Shown here piece after piece: positions 1 through 6,730 of a stretch of 7,864 nt of DNA. The notes under the pieces were generated by a model. The model was given only the letters and a program-made list of their open reading frames with translations. It was not told the origin of the DNA and ran no database searches. This DNA comes from Sulfuricystis sp964478415 (GTDB lineage: Bacteria; Pseudomonadota; Gammaproteobacteria; Burkholderiales; Rhodocyclaceae): NCBI GenBank assembly GCA_964478415.1, contig CAYZII010000078.1, positions 1 through 7,864 on the forward strand, given 5' to 3'. A program made the position numbers and the translations under genes. Within the stretch, counting starts at the first letter, position 1; the number at the start of each line of letters is the position of its first letter.

Positions 1-38
1 AAGCCCATTCTACCCAAGCTATACGACAATGTCATTGG

Positions 39-69
39 TTGAGCAGAGGTTTCAAAGCCTGCTTATAAT
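39..69 (+). promoter_or_regulatory. Candidate sigma-70-type promoter of the hyf operon
   Basis: A perfect TATAAT lies at 64-69, and a partial -35 (TTGAGC, 39-44, four of six consensus bases) stands 19 bases upstream, slightly wider than ideal. If used, transcription would start near 75-77, almost at the ATG at 78, giving a leaderless or nearly leaderless message; no Shine-Dalgarno sequence precedes that ATG. An 11-base palindrome, CAATG-T-CATTG at 27-37, lies just upstream of the -35 box and could be an operator half, but it is short. No sigma-54 -24/-12 element of the kind that drives E. coli hyf and hyc is seen. The box is read directly; promoter use is inference, and the TATAAT could be chance. 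Confidence 0.38.
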
Positions 70-77
70 CGGCGCCC

Positions 78-2087
78 ATGTCTCAATTGTCAGCCCTCGA
101 TGTCCTGATCGCCGCCGCGTCGCTATGGACACTGATCGGCCTGGCCGGCCTGACGGTTGCGCGCAATACTTTCTTCGTCGCCCGCGTGCTGTTCCCGCTC
201 GGTGCGCTAGTCGGGCTGCTCGTCGGCATCACCGGCTTCAACGCGCTCGGCGGTGCGATCCAAAGCGCCCAACTGCTCATCGGTCTGCCGGACCTGCCCT
301 TCCATCTGCGGCTCGACAACCTCGCCGCGGTGTTCGTCCTGCTGCTCGGCTTTGCCTCCGCCGGGATTTCGATGTTCGCCGCCGGCTACTTCCGCCAAGG
401 CGAGGGCACCGCGCCCGGCGTGCTGGGACTCGAATACCACCTGTTCCTCGCCAGCATGCTGATGGTGCTCCTGGCCGACGATGCCTATGCCTTCATGGTC
501 TCCTGGGAGACGATGGCGCTGTCTTCGTTCTTCCTCGTCACCACCAACCACAAGCACGAGGAAATCCGCCGCGCCGGCTACATCTACCTGCTGGTGGCAC
601 ACATCGGCGCGATCGCGATTCTGCTGTCGTTCGGCGTAATGACCGGCGGGGCTGGCGACTACAGCTTCGCCGGGATGCGCGCGCAAGCGCTGACGCCGTT
701 CTGGGGTTCCGTCGCCTTCCTGCTGGCGCTGTTCGGCTTCGGCGCCAAGGCGGGTCTGCTGCCGGTCCATGTCTGGCTGCCCGAGGCACACCCTGCCGCG
801 CCGTCGCCGGTGTCGGCGCTGATGAGCGGCGTGATGCTGAAGACGGCGATCTACGGCCTGCTGCGCGTCAGTCTCGACCTGGTCGGCATGACGCTGTGGT
901 GGTGGGGCGTGGTGGCGCTCGCCGTCGGCCTGCTGACCGCGCTGTTCGGCGTGCTCTATGCGACGGTGCAGTCCGACATGAAGCGCCTGTTGGCTTATTC
1001 GTCGATCGAGAACATCGGCCTCTTGGCGGTCGGCATCGGTCTGACGCTGCTGTTCCACTCCTACAGGATGGAGGCGCTGGCCGCCCTGGCGCTGACGGCG
1101 GTGCTCTTCCACTGCCTCGCCCATGCCGGCTTCAAGAGCCTGCTGTTCCTGTGCACCGGCTCGGTGCTGCACGCGACGAAGGAACGCAGCCTCGGCAAGC
1201 TCGGCGGCCTGATCGGGCCGATGCCGTGGGTGGCCTGGCTGGCGCTCGCCGGCGTGATCGCCGGCGCCGGTCTGCCGCCCCTGTCCGGCTTCGTCTCCGA
1301 ATGGCTGCTGCTGCAGGCCTTCCTGTTCTCGCCGGGCCTGCCGCATTCCTGGCTCAACATGATCGTGCCGGTGGCGGCCGCCGCCGTCGCGCTGACGGCC
1401 GCCATGGCCGGCTTCGCCCTCGTCAAGTTCTACGGCATCATCTTTCTCGGCCAGATGCGTGAACCTGGCCTCAAGGAGGCGCACGATGCCGGCCTGCTCG
1501 AAAAGCTAGGTCTCGTCTGGCTCGCCGGCTTGACGCTGGCCATCGGCGTGCTGCCGGGCACACTGATCCTGAAGCTCGACGCCGCGACACACCAACTCCT
1601 GGGTAAGGGGCTGGCCGAGCGCGTCACCGAGCAAGGCTGGTGGCTGCTGGCGCCGATCTCGCCCGAGCGCGCGAGCTACGCACCGCTCGTGTTCCTCGTC
1701 ACCATCGCGGCGATGCTGCTCTTCGGCCGCTGGCTGGTGCGCCGCCTCTACCACGGCCGCGTGCGCCGCTCGCCGGCCTGGGATTGCGGCTACCACTTCC
1801 AGGGGCCGCGCGCGCAAGACACCGCCGAGGGCTTCTCGCAGCCGATCCGCCGCATCTTCGAGCCGATGTTCCGCATGCAGCGCCATTTCCCGAGCATCCG
1901 CGAGCGTCAACCCATCTACACCGTCAAGGTCGAGGATCATTTCTGGTATTGGCTCTATCTGCCGGCCGCCCGCCTGGCGGGCAACATCTCGGCGCTGATC
2001 GCGCGACTGCAGGGCGGCCGCATCGCCGTCTACCTGATGTATAGCTTCGTCACTCTTATCCTGCTGTTACTGGTGGCCCGGCCATGA
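78..2087 (+). CDS. hyfB: Hydrogenase-4 subunit B-like, proton-conducting antiporter-type membrane subunit
   Basis: This is a 669-residue polytopic membrane protein of the NuoL/MrpA/HyfB/HycC family, close in length to E. coli HyfB (about 670). It should form one ion channel of the membrane arm. The antiporter core covers roughly residues 75-460. It keeps the conserved charged residues: E144 in MVSWETMALS, K224 in FGAKAGLLPVHVWLPEAH with H231, K255 in SGVMLKTAIYG, the DMKRLLAYSSIENIG motif at 300-314, K353 in HAGFKSLLF and E408 in SGFVSEWLL. The C-terminal part (about 560-669) has the HyfB/HycC-type stretch PAWDCGYHFQ (567-576), a basic cytoplasmic segment, and a last helix ending at residue 669. 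The ATG at 78 is chosen because the protein then opens with the family's short polar N-terminus and first membrane helix. The stop overlaps the hyfC start by four bases (ATGA). It is probably the first gene of the operon, since a promoter-like box precedes it. Family assignment is firm; the coupled redox reaction is unknown. Confidence 0.94.
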   Translation: MSQLSALDVLIAAASLWTLIGLAGLTVARNTFFVARVLFPLGALVGLLVGITGFNALGGAIQSAQLLIGLPDLPFHLRLDNLAAVFVLLLGFASAGISMFAAGYFRQGEGTAPGVLGLEYHLFLASMLMVLLADDAYAFMVSWETMALSSFFLVTTNHKHEEIRRAGYIYLLVAHIGAIAILLSFGVMTGGAGDYSFAGMRAQALTPFWGSVAFLLALFGFGAKAGLLPVHVWLPEAHPAAPSPVSALMSGVMLKTAIYGLLRVSLDLVGMTLWWWGVVALAVGLLTALFGVLYATVQSDMKRLLAYSSIENIGLLAVGIGLTLLFHSYRMEALAALALTAVLFHCLAHAGFKSLLFLCTGSVLHATKERSLGKLGGLIGPMPWVAWLALAGVIAGAGLPPLSGFVSEWLLLQAFLFSPGLPHSWLNMIVPVAAAAVALTAAMAGFALVKFYGIIFLGQMREPGLKEAHDAGLLEKLGLVWLAGLTLAIGVLPGTLILKLDAATHQLLGKGLAERVTEQGWWLLAPISPERASYAPLVFLVTIAAMLLFGRWLVRRLYHGRVRRSPAWDCGYHFQGPRAQDTAEGFSQPIRRIFEPMFRMQRHFPSIRERQPIYTVKVEDHFWYWLYLPAARLAGNISALIARLQGGRIAVYLMYSFVTLILLLLVARP

Positions 2088-3043
2088 CCTTCAGCGTTTC
2101 CGGATTCCTTGGTCAACTGTTCGCGGTCCTGTTAGCACTGGGGGTGGCGCCGTTATTGACGGGTTGGGTCAATCAGTGCCGTGCCTGGCTGCAAAACCGC
2201 AGTGCGCCGCCGCTGCTGCAGCCTTACTACACGCTGCACAAGCTGTTCAACAAGGACGTGGTGCTGGCGCACGGCGCTTCCTCGCTGTTCCGCATCGCGC
2301 CGTTCATCGTCTTCGGCTGCATGGTGCTCGCCTGCGCAATCATCCCCACCCTGTCGACAGACTTGCCATTCGCGCCGGCAGCCGACGCCTTGGCGCTGGT
2401 CGGCGTGTTCGGTCTCGCGCGCCTCTTCATCGCGCTGGCGGGCATGGACGTCGGCACCCCGTTCGGCACGCTCGGCGGCCGGCGCGAAATGCTGGTCGGC
2501 TTCCTCGCCGAGCCGGCGCTGTTGATGGTGATCTTCACGATGGCACTGATCGCACAGTCGACGTCGGTGGCGACCATCGTCGAGACGCTCGCTCACCGCG
2601 AACTGGTGATCTATCCGTCGATCGCCTTCGCTGGGATCGCCTTCACGATGGTGTCCTTTGCCGAGAACGCGCGCGTGCCGGTCGACAACCCGGCCACCCA
2701 CCTCGAATTGACGATGATCCACGAGGCGATGATCCTCGAGTATTCCGGCCGCCACCTTGCGCTGATCGAATGGGCCGCGAGCCTCAAGCTCTACGCCTAT
2801 TCCTGCCTTGGCCTTGCGCTGTTCTTCCCGTGGGGCATCGCCGAGCGCGACAACTTCCTGGCGCTCATCGCGGCGTTGCCGCTGCTGGTGGTCAAGCTCG
2901 CGATTGGCGGCGCGCTGCTGGCGGCGATCGAGACGGTCAACGCCAAGATGCGCATCTTCCGTGCGCCGGAATTTCTGGCCACTGCCTTTCTGCTGGCGGT
3001 GCTGGGCATGCTGGTAAGGCTGCTGCTGGAGGGACAGGCATGA
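2084..3043 (+). CDS. hyfC: Hydrogenase-4 subunit C-like, NuoH-type membrane anchor
   Basis: This 319-residue membrane protein belongs to the NuoH/ND1/HyfC/HycD family, whose group 4 members are usually about 300-320 residues. The subunit joins the peripheral electron-transfer module to the membrane arm and lines the cavity where complex I binds quinone. Family landmarks are the N-terminal motif near 30-60 (NRSAPPLLQPYYTLHKLFNK), the loop around 123-146 (DVGTPFGTLGGRREMLVGF followed by AEPAL), and the conserved acidic block at 192-222. That block contains FAENARVPVDNPATHLELT and IHEAMILEYSG, with E194, D201, E208, E214 and E219. About eight hydrophobic segments are visible. The ATG at 2084 overlaps the hyfB stop by four bases, which suggests translational coupling. 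The ribosome site ahead of it is weak. The next gene again overlaps by four bases. Confidence 0.94.
   Translation: MTFSVSGFLGQLFAVLLALGVAPLLTGWVNQCRAWLQNRSAPPLLQPYYTLHKLFNKDVVLAHGASSLFRIAPFIVFGCMVLACAIIPTLSTDLPFAPAADALALVGVFGLARLFIALAGMDVGTPFGTLGGRREMLVGFLAEPALLMVIFTMALIAQSTSVATIVETLAHRELVIYPSIAFAGIAFTMVSFAENARVPVDNPATHLELTMIHEAMILEYSGRHLALIEWAASLKLYAYSCLGLALFFPWGIAERDNFLALIAALPLLVVKLAIGGALLAAIETVNAKMRIFRAPEFLATAFLLAVLGMLVRLLLEGQA
3028..3033 (+). promoter_or_regulatory. Shine-Dalgarno sequence of hyfE
   Basis: GGAGGG lies inside the 3' end of hyfC, six bases before the ATG at 3040 and nine before a second in-frame ATG at 3043. It supports starting hyfE here rather than at much earlier in-frame codons inside hyfC. 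It does not decide between the two adjacent ATGs, which differ by one residue. Confidence 0.6.
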
Positions 3044-3705
3044 TGGGCATTCCACTGTATGCCCAGCTGCTCAATCTGTGCGCCGCAGTGATTCTGCTCA
3101 TTGCCTTCGCAATGCTGGCACAGCGTCGCATCATTCAGCTCGTGGACCTGTTCGCACTCCAAGGTTTCACGTTGGTGCTGGCAACGCTGGTGATGGCCGT
3201 GAAGACCGGCCAGGTACACCTGTTCTGGTCGGCCGGCCTGACGTTCGTTCTCAAGGTGATCCTGCTGCCGTGGATCCTGCGCCGGCTGATCCACCAGTTA
3301 CACATCAAGGCCGAAGTCGAGTCGCTGGTGAACATTCCTACGACGATGCTGATCGGTCTTGGGCTCGTCGTCATCGCCTTCAACGTCGCCACGCCGATCT
3401 CGCAATTGTCCTCGACCATCGCGCGCGGTACGCTCGGCATCGCGCTCGCCAGCGTGATGCTCGCGTTCCTGATGATGATCACACGGCGCAAGGCGGTCAC
3501 CCAGGTGGTCGGTTTCCTGGCGATGGAGAACGGCCTGTTCCTCGCCGCCACCAGCGCCACCTACGGCATGCCGATGGTCGTCGAGCTCGGCATCGCGCTC
3601 GACGTGCTGGTCGGCATGATCATCCTCGGCGTGTTCTTCTTCCAGATCCGCGACCAGTTCGACAGCCTCGACATCCATCACATGGAGCAACTGAAGGAAA
3701 AGTGA
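3040..3705 (+). CDS. hyfE: Hydrogenase-4 subunit E-like, NuoK/MrpC-type membrane subunit
   Basis: This 221-residue membrane protein matches HyfE in length (E. coli HyfE is about 216) and in hydropathy, with six or seven hydrophobic segments. The C-terminal half (about 130-203) is the NuoK-like unit. It contains TRRKAVTQVVGFLAMENGLF with E163, and VVELGIALDVLVGMIILGVF with E182 and D188. Such buried acidic residues form the proton path in NuoK. The N-terminal half has the HyfE-specific helices and the charged segment LRRLIHQLHIKAEVES (80-95). It ends in a short polar tail. The start is ATG 3040, backed by GGAGGG at 3028 and a four-base overlap with hyfC; ATG 3043 is an equally usable alternative. 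A longer in-frame reading from 2164 would run through hyfC and is rejected. The stop overlaps the hyfF start by one base. Confidence 0.93.
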   Translation: MMGIPLYAQLLNLCAAVILLIAFAMLAQRRIIQLVDLFALQGFTLVLATLVMAVKTGQVHLFWSAGLTFVLKVILLPWILRRLIHQLHIKAEVESLVNIPTTMLIGLGLVVIAFNVATPISQLSSTIARGTLGIALASVMLAFLMMITRRKAVTQVVGFLAMENGLFLAATSATYGMPMVVELGIALDVLVGMIILGVFFFQIRDQFDSLDIHHMEQLKEK

Positions 3706-5156
3706 TGGACTTCTTCATTCTCACTCTGGCCATCCCACTCATTGCCGGCATCGTGCTGTCCTTTGCCGGCGAGCGGCCTGCCGCGCCTCACATCAACGTC
3801 ATTGCCAGCACGGCGACCTTTCTGTCGGCGGCCGGGCTGACGGCCGAGATCATCGCCCATGGGCCGCGCTTCGCCTTCGGCGAGCTGTTCTTCATCGATT
3901 CGATGAACGTCTTCTTCGTGACTTTGACCGCCTTCGTCGGCATGACGACGAGCATCTTCTCCGACCCCTACATGAAGAACGACCGCTCGCACGGCAAGCT
4001 CACGCCGGCGCGCCTGCGGCTTTACAAGAGCATGTACCAGCTCTTCATGTGGACCATGCTGGTGGCGCTGACCACCAACAACCTCGGCATCCTCTGGGTG
4101 GCGATGGAGGCGGCGACACTGACCACCGTGCTGCTGGTCTCGCTCTACCGTTCGCCGTCCAGTCTCGAAGCAGCGTGGAAATACTTCATCCTCTGCGGCG
4201 TCGGCATCGCCCAAGCGCTGTTTGGCACCATCCTGCTCTACTTCGCCGCCGAGCGGGTGTTGGGCGAAACCGGCACGGCGCTGCTGTGGACGCACCTGGT
4301 CGACGTCAAGGCTAGCCTCGATCCGACCATCATGGCGATTGCCTTTGTCTTCCTGCTGGTCGGTTACGGCACCAAGGTGGGCCTGGCGCCGATGCACAAC
4401 TGGCTGCCGGATGCCCACGCCGAAGGTCCGACGCCGGTTTCCGCCGTGCTTTCCGGCCTGTTGCTCAATGTCGCGCTCTACGCGATCCTGCGCTGTAAGG
4501 TGCTCGCCGACGCCGCGATCCATGCCGATTTCGCCGGCAACCTGATGATGGGCTTCGGCCTGTTTTCATTGCTCCTCGCCGCCTTCTTCCTTGGCCGGCA
4601 GCAGGACATCAAGCGCATGTTCGCCTATTCGTCGATCGAGCACATGGGGCTGATCACCTTCGCCTTCGGCATGGGTGGGGCGGTGGCCAACTTCGCCGGT
4701 TTTCTGCATATGACGATGCACTCGCTGGTCAAATCGGCGATCTTCTTCGCCGTCGGCCACGCGGCGCAAAAGTGCGGCACGCAAAACATGCAAGACATCC
4801 GAGGTCTCAAGAAGATCAACCCGCTGATCGGCTGGGGTCTGATGCTCGGCACGCTGGCGATTCTCGGCATGCCGCCGTTCGGCGTGTTCGCCAGTGAGTT
4901 CATGATCCTCACCCATGCGATGAAATATCACCCCTGGGCGACGCCTTTGCTGCTGCTCGGCCTGGGGGTTGCGTTCGCCTCGATCTTCGCCAAGGTGCAG
5001 CCGATGGTGTTTGGCGAATCGGAGGCGAAACGGCTGCCGCATGCGCCGGCCATCGCGCCGGTGTTCGTCCACCTCGCGCTCGCATTGATGTTGGGGCTGT
5101 GGATTCCGCCGTATCTGACCCATTGGTTCCACGAAGCCGCGCGCATGTTGGGGTGA
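3705..5156 (+). CDS. hyfF: Hydrogenase-4 subunit F-like, second proton-conducting antiporter-type subunit
   Basis: This 483-residue membrane protein belongs to the NuoL/M/N-MrpD family and resembles HyfF. It should supply the second ion channel of the complex. Conserved features are E135 in ILWVAMEAATLTT (helix 5 glutamate), K224 in YGTKVGLAPMHNWLPDAHAE with H231, the DIKRMFAYSSIEHMG motif at 301-315, K343 in MHSLVKSAIFF and E398 in GVFASEFMIL. The extramembrane loop near residues 88-107 (DPYMKNDRSHGKLTPARLRL) is typical of HyfF-like proteins. It is a paralogue of hyfB: the two share the same core motifs but only distant overall similarity, and hyfB alone has the long C-terminal extension. 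The start is ATG 3705, preceded by AAGGAAA at 3694-3700; the hyfE stop shares one base with it. An open frame continues upstream through hyfE, but that part has no family similarity. Confidence 0.94.
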   Translation: MDFFILTLAIPLIAGIVLSFAGERPAAPHINVIASTATFLSAAGLTAEIIAHGPRFAFGELFFIDSMNVFFVTLTAFVGMTTSIFSDPYMKNDRSHGKLTPARLRLYKSMYQLFMWTMLVALTTNNLGILWVAMEAATLTTVLLVSLYRSPSSLEAAWKYFILCGVGIAQALFGTILLYFAAERVLGETGTALLWTHLVDVKASLDPTIMAIAFVFLLVGYGTKVGLAPMHNWLPDAHAEGPTPVSAVLSGLLLNVALYAILRCKVLADAAIHADFAGNLMMGFGLFSLLLAAFFLGRQQDIKRMFAYSSIEHMGLITFAFGMGGAVANFAGFLHMTMHSLVKSAIFFAVGHAAQKCGTQNMQDIRGLKKINPLIGWGLMLGTLAILGMPPFGVFASEFMILTHAMKYHPWATPLLLLGLGVAFASIFAKVQPMVFGESEAKRLPHAPAIAPVFVHLALALMLGLWIPPYLTHWFHEAARMLG

Positions 5157-5158
5157 GC

Positions 5159-6730
5159 ATGAGCGAGACACGCCGCTTCCACGCCGAACCGATCGACTTC
5201 GAACGCCAGCCAGGGTTGGGCGCGCCAGTCTGGCGCGGGCACACCACCGACGGCGAGGATTTCTTGCGCTTCGCGATTTCGGTGCATCGGCATCAGGGCC
5301 GCCTGTGCGCGCTGTGGGGCAGCGACGAGCGCGGCCATGGCCAGGGCTTCCGCATCCACGCGGTGTTCGCGCTCGACGAAGGCTGGCCATACCTGACCCT
5401 CGACCTGCCGGCCGACCAGCCGGTGTATCCCGATCTGTCCGGTATCTTTCCGGCGGCCAACCGGATGCAGCGCGCCACTTTCGACCTCGTCGGCATCCGC
5501 CACGACGGCGAAGACCAGCGCCCCTGGCTGCGTCACAATGGCTGGCCGGCCGACTGGTTCCCGCTGCGTCACGATGCGTGCGAAATGCCACCCCACGACA
5601 ATGCGCCGAGCGATTATCCGTTCGTTCAGGTCGGAGGCGAGGGCGCGCACGAGATCCCGGTCGGCCCAATCCATGCCGGCATCATCGAGCCGGGCCATTT
5701 CCGCTTCTCGGTGGTCGGCGAGCGCATCCTGCGCCTCGAGCAGCGCCTCGGTTACCAGCACAAGGGTACCGAGTGCCGTTTCGCGAACGCCGATTTTGCG
5801 ACTGGCGCGAAACTCGTTGGCCGTGTCTCGGGGGATTCCACCTGTGCGTTTGCCTGGGCCTTCGCCGATGCGATTGAGGCCGCCTGTGGTGTCGAACCCA
5901 GTGCGCGGGCGCTCGCCTTGCGCGCACTGCTGCTCGAGCGCGAGCGTGTTGCCAACCATCTCGGCGATCTCGGCGCGTTGGGCAACGACGCGGCGCTGGC
6001 GTTTGGTTTGTCGCAGTTCATGCGTCTCAAAGAAGACTGGGTGCGGTTGAATGCCCAGGTCTTCGGCCATCGCTTTCTGATGGATAGCATCGTGCCGGGC
6101 GGGGTCGCCGTCGATGTCGATGCCGCGGCCATGACCGCGCTCGCCGACCAGTGTCTGACGATCGAAACCGCGGTGCGCGAACTGCAGCACATCTACGACG
6201 AGCATGCCGGACTGCAAGACCGTTTCCTCACCACCGGTGCGATCAGTGCCGAGCTCTCTCGCGAGCTGTCGCTGTCCGGCATGGCGGCACGTGCCACCGG
6301 TCTCTTGCTCGATGCACGCTGCTACCGCCACGGCTACCAGCCACCGCCGCCTTGGGACAAGCTGGCGGTGCGCCCGGCCTCGGACGAACGGGGCGATGTC
6401 GCCGCGCGTGTCGCGGTGCGTTTCGCCGAGATCTACGAATCGCTGCGCCTGATCCGCCTGCTCGCGAACATCCTGCCGGCCGGCGAGTTGCGCCGCGACG
6501 TGCCGCCGCTTCCCAATGCTGTCGGCATCGGCATCGTCGAGGGCTGGCGCGGCGAGGTGATCGTCGGCGTGCAGATTGGCCCCGACGGTCGCATCGCCCG
6601 CTGCCATCCGCACGATCCTTCGTGGCAGGCCTGGCCAGCGCTCGAACACGCGGTGCTGAAGGACATCGTGCCGGATTTTCCGCTCATCAACAAGTCGTTC
6701 AATCTCTCGTATTCCGGGCAGGACATCTGA
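5159..6730 (+). CDS. hyfG: Hydrogenase large subunit homologue (NuoC-NuoD-like fusion) lacking the Ni-Fe cysteines
   Basis: This 523-residue soluble protein has the HyfG/HycE layout. A NuoC-like 30-kDa domain (about 1-140) includes YPDLSGIFPAANRMQRATFD at 90-109 and WFPLRHD at 133-139. A NuoD/NiFe-large-subunit domain (about 165-523) includes GPIHAGIIEPGHFRF (169-183), YQHKGTE (199-205) and a C-terminal KSFNLSYSG (512-520). True group 4 enzymes bind Ni-Fe through RVCGIC and DPCxxC. Here these read RVSGDS (222-227) and DPSWQA (486-491), so all four cysteine ligands are Ser, Ser, Ser and Ala. The eight cysteines present (50, 141, 206, 229, 243, 332, 388, 482) form no CxxC pair. Hydrogenase activity is therefore very unlikely, and no maturation cleavage is expected. 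The gene is complete and under evident coding constraint, so it is a diverged Ehr-type subunit rather than a broken gene. The start is ATG 5159, two bases after hyfF; GTG 5153 is a possible alternative two codons earlier. Confidence 0.93.
   Translation: MSETRRFHAEPIDFERQPGLGAPVWRGHTTDGEDFLRFAISVHRHQGRLCALWGSDERGHGQGFRIHAVFALDEGWPYLTLDLPADQPVYPDLSGIFPAANRMQRATFDLVGIRHDGEDQRPWLRHNGWPADWFPLRHDACEMPPHDNAPSDYPFVQVGGEGAHEIPVGPIHAGIIEPGHFRFSVVGERILRLEQRLGYQHKGTECRFANADFATGAKLVGRVSGDSTCAFAWAFADAIEAACGVEPSARALALRALLLERERVANHLGDLGALGNDAALAFGLSQFMRLKEDWVRLNAQVFGHRFLMDSIVPGGVAVDVDAAAMTALADQCLTIETAVRELQHIYDEHAGLQDRFLTTGAISAELSRELSLSGMAARATGLLLDARCYRHGYQPPPPWDKLAVRPASDERGDVAARVAVRFAEIYESLRLIRLLANILPAGELRRDVPPLPNAVGIGIVEGWRGEVIVGVQIGPDGRIARCHPHDPSWQAWPALEHAVLKDIVPDFPLINKSFNLSYSGQDI

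Noticed and set aside
29..1462. A 477-codon + strand frame starting upstream of hyfB.
   Set aside because: It runs out of frame through hyfB, is Arg/Ala/Pro rich, and has no family similarity.
207..1484. A 425-codon open frame on the - strand, antisense to hyfB.
   Set aside because: The product is dominated by Gln, Arg and His in low-complexity order, with no membrane or domain pattern. The + strand frame is an unmistakable HyfB.
3078..3704. Upstream in-frame extension of hyfF through hyfE.
   Set aside because: The extension is a shifted reading of hyfE with no HyfF similarity. ATG 3705 has AAGGAAA before it and gives a normal N-terminal membrane helix.
996..4640. A 15-base identical repeat (TATTCGTCGATCGAG) at 996-1010 and 4626-4640.
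   Set aside because: Both copies encode the AYSSIE motif shared by the paralogous subunits HyfB and HyfF, so this is coding conservation and not a mobile or regulatory repeat.
5099..5158. Earlier in-frame start of hyfG inside the end of hyfF.
   Set aside because: The extra 20 residues look like a shifted reading of hyfF. The ATG at 5159 follows the hyfF stop directly and fits the family's N-terminus.
4928..6649. A 573-codon open frame on the - strand, antisense to hyfG and the end of hyfF.
   Set aside because: Its composition is rich in Arg, Ala and Glu/Asp with no recognisable domain. It is the shadow expected when GC-biased third codon positions remove stop codons from the opposite strand.
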